Part shown: piece after piece, positions 29,311 to 38,315 of the stretch
How positions within the stretch are numbered: the stretch's first letter is position 1
How the letters are laid out: every line of letters begins with the position of its first letter
From: Pleomorphomonas sp. JP5
GTDB taxonomy: Bacteria; Pseudomonadota; Alphaproteobacteria; Rhizobiales; Pleomorphomonadaceae
Length of the DNA: 64,000 bases
Direction of reading: 5' to 3'
Assembly (NCBI RefSeq): GCF_023721815.1
Contig: NZ_JAMDLI010000022.1
Coordinates: 434,001-498,000, forward strand
Notes under the pieces: generated by a model
The model's database searches: none
The model's input: only the letters and a program-made list of their open reading frames with translations
What the model was told of the DNA's origin: nothing
Position numbers and translations under genes: made by a program

Positions 29311-29488
29311 TTGGGTCCGCTTTATTGTGCTTATGAAGAGATCAATACATATCACGCATTCGAATTGGAAGATTAAAAGTCCGGCGGGTCGACCGGTCAA
29401 ATGAGCGTCACGCGGCTGGACCCTTCGGGGTCCCCGGTGTATGCAGGCCGCCTCGAAAGACGCGTTGCCGCGACCGGAGTCCCTGCTG

Positions 29489-30151
29489 ATGTTTTCACGT
29501 GCCCTGCTGTTCGACATGGATGGAACGCTGACCGACAGCGACCCCTTCCATCACGAGGCTTTCGTGGAGTTCGGCAAGGCCTATGGCGTCGACGTTGATG
29601 AACAGACGTTCCTGAAATACGTCTCCGGCCAAGCCAATTCTCTGATCTTCAAGACTCTCTTTCCCCATGTCGCGGAGGAGGAGCATCCACGCCTCGCCGA
29701 CGAGAAGGAGGCGCTGTTCCGGCGCCTGATCGTCGGTCGCCTCAAGCCCATCGATGGACTGATCGACGTGCTGAACTGGGCCGTGGAGCACAAGATCGGA
29801 CTGGCTGTCGTCTCAAACGCGCCGCGGCCCAACGTGAGCGACATGTTGGCCCAGCTTGGTGTGACCGAATACTTCCATACCATCGTCATCGGCACGGAAC
29901 TGGAGCGCGGCAAGCCCGATCCGCTGCCTTACCTCACCGGACTTGAGCGGCTCGGCGTTTCCGCCGATCGGGCGATAGCCTTCGAGGATGCACCTCCCGG
30001 GTTGCGGGCGGCGCACGCGGCGAAGATCGCCACCGTGGGGCTGACCACGACGCTCGACGAGGCGACGGTAAAGAAAAGCGGGGCGGACATCGCCGTGCCC
30101 GACTATCGGGCCCCGGCGCTGTGGGAGCTGATCGCAAGGATCATCGGGTAG
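29489..30151 (+). CDS. HAD-superfamily phosphatase (beta-PGM/Gph-like)
   Basis: 220 residues: motif I DMDGTLTDSDP, a helical cap, motif II VVSNAPRPN, motif III Lys in ERGKPDP and motif IV FEDAPPGLRAA. It is most similar in pattern to phosphoglycolate phosphatase and beta-phosphoglucomutase-type enzymes. The ATG at 29489 opens the core directly; the longer frame from 29441 adds 16 unrelated residues. Physiological substrate unknown. Confidence 0.85.
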   Translation: MFSRALLFDMDGTLTDSDPFHHEAFVEFGKAYGVDVDEQTFLKYVSGQANSLIFKTLFPHVAEEEHPRLADEKEALFRRLIVGRLKPIDGLIDVLNWAVEHKIGLAVVSNAPRPNVSDMLAQLGVTEYFHTIVIGTELERGKPDPLPYLTGLERLGVSADRAIAFEDAPPGLRAAHAAKIATVGLTTTLDEATVKKSGADIAVPDYRAPALWELIARIIG

Positions 30152-30155
30152 GAGA

Positions 30156-30171
30156 GGGCGGCGAACCGCCC
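30156..30171. terminator. Hairpin between convergent HAD and ABC genes
   Basis: GGGCGG-CGAA-CCGCCC, a 6-bp stem with a four-base loop, fills the 25-base gap. It could serve both directions; there is no T run. Confidence 0.45.
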
Positions 30172-30176
30172 TGGCG

Positions 30177-30974
30177 TCATTCGGCGATCAACAGTTCATC
30201 GTCATCGAGAGTCTGGCCGCGAACGCGGCGGAACATGTCGATAAGGTCCTCGACCTCGAGGTTGCGGCGGTTGTTGCCTTCGACGTCGAGCACGATCTCG
30301 CCACCGTGCAGCATGATGGTCCGGTCGCCGTAATCGAGCGCCTGCCGCATCGAATGCGTCACCATCAAAGTCGTCAGCTTGTTGGCGCCGACGATCTTCT
30401 CGGTGAGCCGCATCACGAACTCGGCCATGCCAGGATCGAGCGCGGCGGTGTGTTCGTCGAGTAGCAACACGTCGCAACTGGCCATCATGGCCATCACCAG
30501 CGACACGGCCTGACGCTGCCCGCCAGACAGCATGGCCATACGGTCGCTCATGCGGTTTTCAAGGCCGAGATCGAGTTCGGCGATCCGTTCGCGGAACAGC
30601 TTGCGGCGCTGGTGTCCGAGCGCCAGCTTGAGGCCGCGCCGCTGGCCCCGCCGGTAGGCGAGGGCGAGGTTCTCCTCGATGGACAGTGCGCCGCAGGAGC
30701 CGGCGAGCGGATCCTGGAAGACGCGGGCAACGCGCCCGGCACGGGCGGCGGTCGGCAGTTTGGTGACATCGGACGTGCCGATGCGTACGCTGCCCTCGGT
30801 GGGAATGACGTCACCGGCCAACACGCCAAGCAGAGTCGACTTGCCGGCCCCGTTGGACCCGATAACGGTGGTGAAGGCGCCTTCCTTGATGGTCAGCGAA
30901 ACGCCGGCCAGCGCTTTCTTCTCGAGCGGCGTACCGCGCCCGAACACGACGTGGATGTTGTCGAGGACGATCAT
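30177..30974 (-). CDS. ABC transporter ATP-binding protein, TrpZ-type
   Basis: 265 residues with Walker A GSNGAGKST, signature LSGGQRQA, Walker B DVLLLDEHTAALD (His replaces the usual Pro after Glu) and LMVTHSM. The DEHTAALDP variant is typical of the ATPases that accompany PF04392-type receptors. It overlaps the permease by 4 bases. The last gene of the receptor-permease-ATPase operon. Confidence 0.88.
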   Translation of the reverse strand: MIVLDNIHVVFGRGTPLEKKALAGVSLTIKEGAFTTVIGSNGAGKSTLLGVLAGDVIPTEGSVRIGTSDVTKLPTAARAGRVARVFQDPLAGSCGALSIEENLALAYRRGQRRGLKLALGHQRRKLFRERIAELDLGLENRMSDRMAMLSGGQRQAVSLVMAMMASCDVLLLDEHTAALDPGMAEFVMRLTEKIVGANKLTTLMVTHSMRQALDYGDRTIMLHGGEIVLDVEGNNRRNLEVEDLIDMFRRVRGQTLDDDELLIAE

Positions 30975-31858
30975 GACGAGAGCACTCCCCGCTTGAGGCG
31001 CGGCAGCACCAACGCGAAGGTGACGAGGACGGCCGTGACCAAGTTCAGATCGGATGCCTGCAGGCCAAGCGAGTCGGAGGACAGCGCGAGCTGGATGGCA
31101 ATGCGGTAGAGGATGGAGCCGACGACGCAGCCGATCAGAGCGATCAGAATGCGGCGGGTGCCGAACAGCGTCTCGCCGATGATCACCGCGGCGAGGCCAA
31201 CGACGATGGTGCCGACGCCCGAGGTAACGTCGGCAAAGCCGTTGGTCTGGGCGAACAACGCGCCGCCGAGCGCGACCAGGGCGTTGGAAAGGGCGATGCC
31301 GAGATAGATCTGGCGGTCGGTGTTGATGCCCTGGGCGCGGGCCATGCGGGCATTGGCGCCCGTGGCGCGCATGGCAAGGCCGGCGTCGCTTTCAAGATAG
31401 CGCCAGACGACGATCAGCGCCACGATGGCCAAGACCAGAAGGAACAACGGCCGAACCATGAAGTCCCTGAGGCCGTTGCCGTAGAAGGGGGTCAACATGG
31501 TGTCGACGGAAAGCAACGCAACGTTCGGCCGGCCCATAACGCGAAGATTGACCGAGAACAGGGCGATCATGGTCAGGATCGAAGCGAGCAGGTTCAGGAT
31601 CTTGAAGCGGACGTTCAGCGCCGCCGTCACCAGCCCTGCCAGCGCACCGGCCAGCATGGCAACGAATGCGGAGACCCAAGGGTTGACGCCGGCCATGATC
31701 AATACGGCCGTTACGGCGGCACCGAGCGGGAACGTACCGTCGACGGTGAGGTCGGGAAAGTCGAGGACGCGGAAGGCGAGATAGACGCCGAGCGCGACGA
31801 AGGCATAAACGAGGCCGAGTTCGACGGCCCCCCATAGGGCGATTTGACTCACGCTCAA
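30971..31858 (-). CDS. ABC transporter permease, TrpY-type
   Basis: 295-residue inner-membrane protein related to branched-chain amino-acid permeases. The many hydrophobic stretches include FRVLDFPDLTVDGTFPLGAAV and ALVALGGALFAQTNGFADVTSGVGTIVVGLAAVIIGE. Only one permease is present, so it probably forms a homodimer. It is separated from the receptor gene by 133 bases holding two hairpins. Confidence 0.88.
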   Translation of the reverse strand: MSVSQIALWGAVELGLVYAFVALGVYLAFRVLDFPDLTVDGTFPLGAAVTAVLIMAGVNPWVSAFVAMLAGALAGLVTAALNVRFKILNLLASILTMIALFSVNLRVMGRPNVALLSVDTMLTPFYGNGLRDFMVRPLFLLVLAIVALIVVWRYLESDAGLAMRATGANARMARAQGINTDRQIYLGIALSNALVALGGALFAQTNGFADVTSGVGTIVVGLAAVIIGETLFGTRRILIALIGCVVGSILYRIAIQLALSSDSLGLQASDLNLVTAVLVTFALVLPRLKRGVLSS

Positions 31859-31922
31859 CGATCCTCAGTGCTGGGTATCCCGGAACGGCGTGCTGGGCCA
31901 ACTTGGCAACACGGGACACCCC

Positions 31923-31982
31923 GGCCGGCAAACCGGCCTGTCTTGTGGAGGCGCGCCCCGCTGCAACTTGAAGCGGGGCGCG
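31923..31982 (-). repeat. Tandem GC-rich hairpins after the receptor gene
   Basis: An 11-bp perfect stem (31952-31962 with 31972-31982, 9-base loop) lies 9 bases after the receptor stop. It is followed by GGCCGG-CAAA-CCGGCC (31923-31938). No T run is seen. Probable mRNA-stability or attenuation element that raises receptor level over permease and ATPase. Confidence 0.65.
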
Positions 31983-31991
31983 ACGCCTTGA

Positions 31992-32945
31992 TTACTCGAT
32001 CACCTTGGTGGCGCGGGCGACCAAGGCTTCCGGCAGGGTCACGCCCATCTTGGCGGCGGCCGTCTTGTTGACGACGAGGTCGGTGCCCTTGGCAATAGTG
32101 GTGGGGATATCGCCAACGGTTTCGCCCTTAAGTACGCGAACGACGATGTCGCCGGTCTGCTTGCCGACGTCATAATAGTTGAAGCCGAGCGCGGCGATGG
32201 CGCCACGGGACACGCTGTCGGTGTCGGCCGTGAACAGCGGCAGCTTCGACTCCTCGGCAACGCCGACAGCGGACTCCAGCGCTGAGATAATGGTGTTGTC
32301 GGTCGGGACGTAGACCGCGTCGGCCTTGCCGACCAGCGCGCGCATCGCGCCCTGAACCTCGGCCGTCTTTGTGGCGGCGGACTCGACCACTTCGATACCG
32401 GCCTTCTCGGCTTCCGCCTTGAGGGCAGCCAGCAGAGACACCGAGTTGGCTTCGCCAGAGTTGTACAGGAAGCCCAGCTTCTTCACGTTCGGCAGGATTT
32501 CCTTGATGAGGGCAACATGCTCGGCCACCGGCGACATGTCGGAGAGGCCGGTAACATTGCCGCCCGGCTTGTCCATGTTCTTCACGAGCTGGGCACCGAC
32601 CGGATCGGACACGGCGGAGAAGACGATCGGGATGTCGCGCGTGGCCGCAGCGACCGCCTGGGCCGACGGGGTCGAGATCGGCACGATCACGGTGGGTTCT
32701 TCGCCGGCGAACTGACGGGCGATCTGGGCGGCGGTCGCAGCATTGCCCTGGGCCGACTTGTAGACGAAGGTCAGGTTCTCGCCTTCCTTGTATCCAGCGG
32801 CTGCCAACGCGTCCTTGACACCGTCGCGAACGGCGTCAAGCGCCGGATGCTCGACAATGGCGGTGACGTCGACCGTCACGTTTTCGGCATGAACCGGCAG
32901 GACCGCCGCAACGCTGGCGGCGAGAGCAAACAACAAGGCGCGCAT
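31992..32945 (-). CDS. ABC transporter substrate-binding protein (PF04392, TrpX-like)
   Basis: 317-residue periplasmic receptor with a signal peptide (1-20, VHA-E). Family features: AIVEHPALDAVRDGVKDAL at the mature N-terminus, VPISTPSAQAVAAATRDIPIVFSAVSDPVGAQLV and YVPTDNTIISALESAV. In Gram-positive bacteria such systems (TrpXYZ) are linked to tryptophan, but the family is broad and the substrate here is unknown. The ATG at 32945 has GGAGGAA. It is divergent from the DeoR regulator of the fucose operon. Confidence 0.87.
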   Translation of the reverse strand: MRALLFALAASVAAVLPVHAENVTVDVTAIVEHPALDAVRDGVKDALAAAGYKEGENLTFVYKSAQGNAATAAQIARQFAGEEPTVIVPISTPSAQAVAAATRDIPIVFSAVSDPVGAQLVKNMDKPGGNVTGLSDMSPVAEHVALIKEILPNVKKLGFLYNSGEANSVSLLAALKAEAEKAGIEVVESAATKTAEVQGAMRALVGKADAVYVPTDNTIISALESAVGVAEESKLPLFTADTDSVSRGAIAALGFNYYDVGKQTGDIVVRVLKGETVGDIPTTIAKGTDLVVNKTAAAKMGVTLPEALVARATKVIE

Positions 32946-33161
32946 CGAACTTCCTCCGTCAGGGCCTTCGGCCGATTTCGGGCCGGGGTTGTGGACGGTC
33001 TTAGGTAATCCCGATGAGTGAATCAAGCGCGGGAAATGCCGAGTGCGCACGAATTGATCGTAACCATGGGTGTTTGCGACGAAAAGCGCCATGTGTTGCC
33101 TTTTTGGTCACCCAAATGCCGCCTGGATTGGCACGAGGTCCGGGGCTGAAATGTATTGCGA

Positions 33162-33202
33162 TCAAATGAGCTGTTTTGAACAAATCTGCAGACTGGCAGA
33201 TT
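33162..33202 (+). promoter_or_regulatory. Putative DeoR operator region
   Basis: AATCTGC-AGACTG-GCAGATT (33183-33202) is a perfect 7+7 dyad 35 bases before the DeoR start. TCAAA...TTTGA (33162-33179) lies beside it. The site sits between the ABC operon and the fucose operon, so one regulator could control both. The remaining bases from 32946 hold no gene. Confidence 0.5.
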
Positions 33203-33237
33203 GACGCTTCCGGCCCCACGGACTTATGGTCTGTGGC

Positions 33238-34083
33238 ATGCTGAAAGAAGAACGTTTCAACCTGATCCTGAAGGCCGTCGAAGGGCGCGATGCCGTGTCC
33301 TACGAGGAGCTTCTGACCATGGTCGACGCATCTGGCGCGACGCTGCGTCGCGATGTCGATCAGCTTTGCGAAGCCGGACGCATCCGCAAGGTGCGCGGTG
33401 GTGTTGCGCCTCTGATGGCAGCCGGCCGGCCGCTCGCCTCCTATTTCTTCGGCGTGCAGGCACAGCGTGCGGCCGCTGCGAAAGAGGCGATCGCCCGCCG
33501 CGCTGTGGAGTTGGTCTCTACGCCGGACACATTGATCCTCTACGGCGGTTCGACTGTGGCCCGCTTTGCCGAGATGTTGCCGGCGGTGGGGCTGACGGTA
33601 CTGACCGACTCCCTTCCGGTGGCCAACCACCTGGCCTTCAAGACCGACAACCGCGTCTTCCTGACCGGCGGTGAGGTGCTTGCCCAGCAGGGCATCGTGC
33701 TCAGTCCCTTCGATGACCCGCCAGCCTTCCACGTTGCCGCCAGCACCTTCTTCATTGGCTGTCATGCCGTCGGCCCTGCCGGCATCATGGAAGACGATCC
33801 GCTGCCGCTCAGGGCGGCGCGGGCATTGCGGCGGCAGGCGGCGCGCCTGGTCGTGCTGGCCGACAGCACCAAGTTCGGTGAGGCGCGCAGCCTTGTGGTG
33901 TTCCCCCTTGCCGAGGTCGACGTGTTCGTGACCGACGAAGGGATTTCCGACGGCGATCGGCGCATGCTGGAGGATGCCGGCGTGGAGGTGCTGATTGCGC
34001 CGCTCGATCATGATTTCCGGGAACAAGCTCCGGCGGAAGGGATGGCCGTTCCGTCCGTGCCTCAGGAGGCAGCCAACAAATGA
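33238..34083 (+). CDS. DeoR-family transcriptional regulator of the fucose operon
   Basis: 281 residues: an N-terminal HTH (LKEERFNLILKAVEGRDAVSYEELLTMVDASGATLRRDVDQL) then the DeoRC sugar-phosphate sensor domain (ILYGGSTVARFAEML, FFIGCHAVGPAGIMEDDPL, LADSTKFG). The ATG at 33238 is the first that fits the family. It overlaps fucA by ATGA. Known DeoR proteins of this type are released by sugar phosphates, here plausibly L-fuculose 1-phosphate (inference). Confidence 0.88.
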   Translation: MLKEERFNLILKAVEGRDAVSYEELLTMVDASGATLRRDVDQLCEAGRIRKVRGGVAPLMAAGRPLASYFFGVQAQRAAAAKEAIARRAVELVSTPDTLILYGGSTVARFAEMLPAVGLTVLTDSLPVANHLAFKTDNRVFLTGGEVLAQQGIVLSPFDDPPAFHVAASTFFIGCHAVGPAGIMEDDPLPLRAARALRRQAARLVVLADSTKFGEARSLVVFPLAEVDVFVTDEGISDGDRRMLEDAGVEVLIAPLDHDFREQAPAEGMAVPSVPQEAANK

Positions 34084-34790
34084 CTGATCATCTCGACCTG
34101 CGCGAGGAAATGATCGCGATTTGCCTCAGGATGAACGCATCCGGGCTGAACACCGGCGCTGCCGGCAACCTCAGCGTACGGGTCGAGGGCGGGTTGCTGA
34201 TCACGCCGTCCGGCGTCGCCTACGACAAGATGCGGCCGGAGCAGATCGTCGAGATGGATTGGGAGGGGCGTTATTATGGCGACTTCGTTCCCTCGTCCGA
34301 ATGGCGCTTTCACTACGACATCCTGAAGGCTCGCCCCGACGTGGACGCCGTGCTGCACAGCCACGCCATCAACTGCTCTATCCTCGCCTGCTGTCGGCTT
34401 GATATACCGCCAGTCCACTACATGATCGGCGTTTCCGGCGGCGACGTGGTGAAGTGCTCGGCCTATGCGCCGTTTGGCACGGCTGAGCTGTCGGTCGAGG
34501 CGCTCTCGGCGCTGGAGGACCGGATGGCCTGTCTTCTGGGCAACCATGGCGTCATCGCGCTGGGCAAGACGCCGGCCAAGGCCTTCGCCGTTCTCGAGGA
34601 GGTGGAGAATCTGGCGCGGGTCTACATCGGCACGCGCATGTTGGGCGGCGGCGTGATTCTCGGCAAGGAGGAGATGGACGTCGTGCTGGAGCGCTTCAAG
34701 AGCTACGGCAAGCAGGCCGGCGAAGCCGTCGATGCGACCGTCAAGAACAGAGTTGAGCCACCACCGCATGGCGGACCGAAGCGCCTCTGA
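34080..34790 (+). CDS. fucA: Class II aldolase, L-fuculose-phosphate aldolase type
   Basis: 236 residues. It cleaves L-fuculose 1-phosphate to dihydroxyacetone phosphate and L-lactaldehyde. It shows the zinc ligands HSH (LHSHAINC), a third His in LGNHGVIALG, the phosphate loop GAAGNLSVR and TPSGVAYD. The gene overlaps the regulator stop and precedes fucI by 54 bases. Ribulose-phosphate epimerase/aldolase members are similar, but the fucI linkage decides the assignment. Confidence 0.88.
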   Translation: MTDHLDLREEMIAICLRMNASGLNTGAAGNLSVRVEGGLLITPSGVAYDKMRPEQIVEMDWEGRYYGDFVPSSEWRFHYDILKARPDVDAVLHSHAINCSILACCRLDIPPVHYMIGVSGGDVVKCSAYAPFGTAELSVEALSALEDRMACLLGNHGVIALGKTPAKAFAVLEEVENLARVYIGTRMLGGGVILGKEEMDVVLERFKSYGKQAGEAVDATVKNRVEPPPHGGPKRL

Positions 34791-34844
34791 TCCCAGGTGG
34801 GAGGTTGGCCTGGGCAAAAGGTATCGGGAGGAAGGGAGAGAGAC

Positions 34845-36617
34845 ATGAACGGCGTTTTCAAGAATCTGCCGAAGCTCGGCATCCGTCCGGCCATCGACGG
34901 CCGGCGCAATGGCGTGCGCGAGAGCCTCGAGGATCAGACGATGGGCATGGCCAAGGCTGTGGCCGAGCTCGTTACGGCCACGTTGCGTCATCCCACCGGT
35001 GAGTCCGTCGAGTGCGTGATCGCCGACACCACCATCGGTGGTGTCTCGGAGGCCGCGGCCTGCGCGGAAAAGTTCGCTCGTGAGAATGTCGGGGTTTCGC
35101 TGACCGTCACGCCCTGCTGGTGCTACGGCTCGGAGACCATGGACATGGATCCCCTGATGCCCAAGGCTGTCTGGGGGTTCAACGGCACCGAACGTCCGGG
35201 CGCCGTCTATCTTGCCGCCGTGCTGGCGGCCCACAACCAGAAGGGCTTGCCGGCGTTCGGCATTTATGGCTCCGAAGTGCAGGACGGCTCGGACCGGACA
35301 ATTCCCGACGACGTTAGCGACAAGATCCTGCGCTTCGTACGTGCCGGCATCGCCGTCGCCACCATGCGCGGCCGCAGCTATCTTTCGATGGGCGCCGTGT
35401 CGATGGGGATCGCCGGCTCCATCGTCGACGCCGACTTCTTCCAGCGTTATCTCGGCATGCGCACCGAATACATTGACATGAGCGAGTTCCAGCGTCGCCT
35501 TCAGCTCTCCATCTACGATCCGGTCGAATACGAGAAGGCGCTCGCCTGGACGCTCGAGCATTGCAAGGAAGGGTACGACCCGAACGGCGACAAGGCCTCG
35601 GATGCCGCGCGCAAGCGCTGGGAATGGGAGACGTCGGTCAAGATGTGTCTCATCGCCCGTGACCTGATGGTGGGCAACCCGCGTCTCGCGGAGCTCGGCT
35701 ACGTCGAGGAATCCTGCGGTCATCATGCCATCGCCGCCGGTTTCCAGGGGCAGCGGCAGTGGACCGACTTCATGCCCAACGGCGACTTCATGGAAACCAT
35801 GCTGAACACGTCGTTCGACTGGAACGGTCCGCGTCAACCGCTGATCCTCGCCACCGAGAACGACTGCCTCAATGGCGTCGGCATGCTGTTCGGCAATCTC
35901 CTGACGGCGCGGGCGCAGATCTTCTCCGACGTGCGTACCTATTGGAGCCCAGACGCGATCAAGCGCGTTTCCGGCCATGTCGTGGACGGCGCGGCGGCGG
36001 GCGGTCTCATCCACCTCATCAACTCGGGCGCCACCTGCCTTGATGGCGCCGGCGAGATGATGGTCGACAACAAGCCGGGTATCAAACCGTTCTGGGAGGT
36101 CACCGAGACTGACCAGCAGCGCACGCTTGAAGCAACGCGTTTCTGTCAGGCCAACCATGGCTACTTCCGGGGCGGCGGCTGGTCGACCGACTTTGCCACG
36201 CGCGGCGGCATGCCCGTGACCATGACGCGTCTGAGTCTGGTCGCAGGCATCGGGCCGGTGCTGCAGATCGCCGAAGGCGAGACGGTGGCGCTGCCGGAGC
36301 GAGTGCACGACATCCTGGACAAGCGTACCGATCCGACCTGGCCGACGACCTGGTTCGCGCCTCGACTGACGGGGGAGGGACCTTTCAAGTCGGTCTACAA
36401 GGTGATGGCAGCCTGGGGCGCCAACCACGGGGCGATCTCCTACGGCCATATTGGCGCCGACCTGATCGCTCTGGCCTCCATGCTGCGCATCCCCATCGCC
36501 ATGCACAATGTCGGTGAGGAAGCCATCTTCCGCCCGAGCGCATGGTCGATGTTCGGCATGGATCCGGAAGGCGCCGACTTCCGTGCCTGTGGGACATTCG
36601 GGCCGCTTTACGGCTGA
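34845..36617 (+). CDS. fucI: L-fucose isomerase
   Basis: 590 residues, the full FucI length. Interconverts L-fucose and L-fuculose, Mn-dependent, cytoplasmic. Landmarks include [22 protein letters not shown] at the N-terminus, [15 protein letters not shown], the metal-ligand Glu and Asp regions in [11 protein letters not shown] and ATENDCLNG, and [19 protein letters not shown] near the end. The ATG at 34845 follows GGGAGAGAG. The long open frame on the opposite strand (34062-36506) is a GC shadow. Confidence 0.95.
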   Translation: MNGVFKNLPKLGIRPAIDGRRNGVRESLEDQTMGMAKAVAELVTATLRHPTGESVECVIADTTIGGVSEAAACAEKFARENVGVSLTVTPCWCYGSETMDMDPLMPKAVWGFNGTERPGAVYLAAVLAAHNQKGLPAFGIYGSEVQDGSDRTIPDDVSDKILRFVRAGIAVATMRGRSYLSMGAVSMGIAGSIVDADFFQRYLGMRTEYIDMSEFQRRLQLSIYDPVEYEKALAWTLEHCKEGYDPNGDKASDAARKRWEWETSVKMCLIARDLMVGNPRLAELGYVEESCGHHAIAAGFQGQRQWTDFMPNGDFMETMLNTSFDWNGPRQPLILATENDCLNGVGMLFGNLLTARAQIFSDVRTYWSPDAIKRVSGHVVDGAAAGGLIHLINSGATCLDGAGEMMVDNKPGIKPFWEVTETDQQRTLEATRFCQANHGYFRGGGWSTDFATRGGMPVTMTRLSLVAGIGPVLQIAEGETVALPERVHDILDKRTDPTWPTTWFAPRLTGEGPFKSVYKVMAAWGANHGAISYGHIGADLIALASMLRIPIAMHNVGEEAIFRPSAWSMFGMDPEGADFRACGTFGPLYG

Positions 36618-36633
36618 CAGGACATCACGACGG

Positions 36634-36670
36634 CGGCAGGCCGTGGCGGTGCGTACGCCACGGCCTGTCG
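36634..36670 (+). repeat. Strong hairpin between fucI and the aldo/keto reductase gene
   Basis: CAGGCCGTGGCG (36637-36648) pairs perfectly with CGCCACGGCCTG (36656-36667) over a 7-base loop, and three more pairs (one G-U) extend it outward. There is no T run. It fills most of the 79-base gap and probably attenuates or stabilises the operon mRNA. Confidence 0.65.
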
Positions 36671-36696
36671 TTCGTGCCTACGGAGCCTACGGGACA

Positions 36697-37695
36697 ATGA
36701 CAAATCCGTTCGAGAAAAATCCAGCCTATCGCTTCGGGTTCGGGGCGTCAGGCCTCGGCACGCTTTCATGGGACGTGCCGGACGACGTAGCCGATTCCAT
36801 CCTGGCCGAAGCTTGGGCTGAGGGCTTTCGCTACTACGACACCTCGCCGCTTTATGGCTATGGCCTCAGCGAGTTGAGGCTCGGTCGCTTCCTGCGCAAC
36901 AAGCCTCGTGGCGAGTACCTCCTGTCGACCAAGGTCGGGCGCTACTTCGTGCCCTATCGGCGCGGCGAGACGCCGGATCGGGGAGGGTGGGTGCGGCCGC
37001 TGCCGTTGCGGCCGGTTCTCGATTACACCTACGACGGTTTCATGCGGTCGCTCGAGCAGTCCTACAACCGGCTCGGGGCGCAGACGATCGACATTGCCTA
37101 CATTCACGACCTCGATCGGAGAAATCTCAAGGCCAGCTTCGATCAGCATTATTGCGAGACGCTCGACAGCGGCTTTCGCGCGCTCGACGAACTGCGTCGC
37201 AGCGGCGATCTCAGGGCGATCGGCATCGGCGTCAACGAAGCGGATGTGGCTGCCGATCTGGTCTCCAAGCTCGACCTCGACGTGGTGATGCTCGCGGGGC
37301 GCTACACGCTGCTGGAACAGCCTGGCCTCGCCGATTTCCTGCCTCTCGCCGAAAAGAAGGGCGTTGGCGTGGTCGCCGTCGGCATCTTCAACTCAGGCAT
37401 CCTGGTGAAGCCGCCGGAGGCCGGCGGCAACTACGACTACGGCGCCGCGCCGCCTGAGGTTATCGACAAGGCAAGGCGAATCGCCGCCGTCTGCGCCGAG
37501 GTTGGCGTGCAAATGCCCGCAGCAGCAGTGCATTTCCCGTTGGCTCATCCCGCGGTCAAGGCCGTCGTGGTGGGCATGAGCAGGCTGGGTGCCGCCAAGC
37601 AGAACTTCGACTGGTATCGCGCCTCGATTCCATCGGCCCTTTGGGACCGACTGCGGGCGGAGGGGCTCCTCTCCGCTGGCGCTCCGACACCCTGA
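36697..37695 (+). CDS. Aldo/keto reductase, L-fucose dehydrogenase-like
   Basis: 332 residues with catalytic Asp/Tyr in YYDTSPLYGYG, Lys in STKVGRY, His in YIHDLDRR and tail VVVGMSRLGAAKQN. The pattern FGFGASGLGTL...VDTSPLYG matches the D-threo-aldose/L-fucose 1-dehydrogenase group, which oxidises L-fucose to the lactone. It could open a second, oxidative fucose route beside FucI-FucA, or reduce lactaldehyde. The ATG at 36697 is chosen; the upstream open frame overlaps fucI. Confidence 0.8.
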   Translation: MTNPFEKNPAYRFGFGASGLGTLSWDVPDDVADSILAEAWAEGFRYYDTSPLYGYGLSELRLGRFLRNKPRGEYLLSTKVGRYFVPYRRGETPDRGGWVRPLPLRPVLDYTYDGFMRSLEQSYNRLGAQTIDIAYIHDLDRRNLKASFDQHYCETLDSGFRALDELRRSGDLRAIGIGVNEADVAADLVSKLDLDVVMLAGRYTLLEQPGLADFLPLAEKKGVGVVAVGIFNSGILVKPPEAGGNYDYGAAPPEVIDKARRIAAVCAEVGVQMPAAAVHFPLAHPAVKAVVVGMSRLGAAKQNFDWYRASIPSALWDRLRAEGLLSAGAPTP

Positions 37696-37714
37696 AGCCT
37701 GATCGATCAGGCTT
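37695..37714 (+). terminator. 20-base palindrome at the end of the fucose operon
   Basis: AAGCCTGATCGATCAGGCTT is a perfect palindrome starting at the last base of the stop codon. It can form an 8-bp stem with a TCGA loop. No T run follows directly. Confidence 0.45.
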
Positions 37715-37766
37715 GCCGGATCCTGCCGTTGGCTTTCGAAGGTCGTTGCCGGCTTTCTCAAAGATG

Positions 37767-37805
37767 CCCCGCTGTGGCCATGCGCTCCGGCGGGGTATTT
37801 TGTTG
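37767..37805 (+). terminator. Candidate fuc operon terminator
   Basis: CCCCGC (37767-37772) pairs with GCGGGG (37790-37795), followed by TATTTTGTT. The loop is 17 bases, longer than ideal, but the T-rich tail is good. Confidence 0.45.
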
Positions 37806-37850
37806 CCGTCTTGCCCGATGGACCATTCGTCGATGTCGGTCTGATTGTCT

Positions 37851-37879
37851 CTTGCCAAGGTTGCGTGATGAGTATAATT
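37851..37879 (+). promoter_or_regulatory. Candidate promoter upstream of xylF
   Basis: A consensus -10 TATAAT (37874-37879) lies 17 bases after TCTTGC (37851-37856) and 15 after TTGCCA. It reads toward xylF, whose start is about 430 bases downstream, so either a long leader or a separate small transcript is made. Confidence 0.45.
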
Positions 37880-38315
37880 TGAGGGTCGAAATTTACCGGC
37901 GGCATGGAGGGCTCCCGGAAAAGATCGTCAGGGGCAAGGGAGGGAATGCTCTTGATGTAATCACATCAAATTTGACGACTGTCCGACAGGAAGAGCGCGT
38001 CAGGGATTATTTGTGCTCGCGCAAGGATTTGCGCGGGTACATGTCTGTCTCAAAGGAACCTCATGACGAAGTTAGGAAATTTCTTCGTCAAATGGATGAT
38101 GGTCACAACGCATCTACGCAATCAAAATGAGTTGCGTCCATCATTGCTTTGAGGCATCTATCCTCGCGTGAGGTATATCCCGAACCAACGGCGAAGCTCA
38201 TGACGGGCATTGCTGGGGGAAGTGACCGAAGGATCAATCATTCGGTCGTGGTTCGGGTGCAAGGAGGCCGCCGGGGAGGCGGTCAGGCCCGAGGGGGCCT
38301 TCAGGAGGAGTGACA
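37880..38315 (+). other. AT-rich intergenic region before xylF, no convincing gene
   Basis: This stretch is visibly lower in GC than its surroundings. One frame stays open to 38130, but it lacks a good start and its codon use is unlike the neighbours, so I do not call it. It could be a gene remnant or regulatory DNA. It contains a dyad at 37952-37969 and CCTC-GCGT-GAGG at 38164-38175. xylF has an AGGAGGAG ribosome site at the end. Confidence 0.5.
37952..37969 (+). promoter_or_regulatory. Dyad in the xylF upstream region
   Basis: TTGATGT-AATC-ACATCAA is a perfect 7+7 inverted repeat about 350 bases before xylF. It is a candidate operator for a LacI- or ROK-type xylose regulator; no such regulator gene is in the window. 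Confidence 0.4.

Noticed and set aside
34062-36506. Long minus-strand frame of 814 codons opposite fucI
   Set aside because: fucI on the plus strand is unmistakable; the antisense frame has repetitive, His/Arg/Asp-rich composition typical of GC-rich shadows and no family motif.
37729-38130. 133-codon frame before xylF
   Set aside because: Poor start, first part overlaps a likely terminator, composition unlike neighbours; kept only as an AT-rich region of interest.
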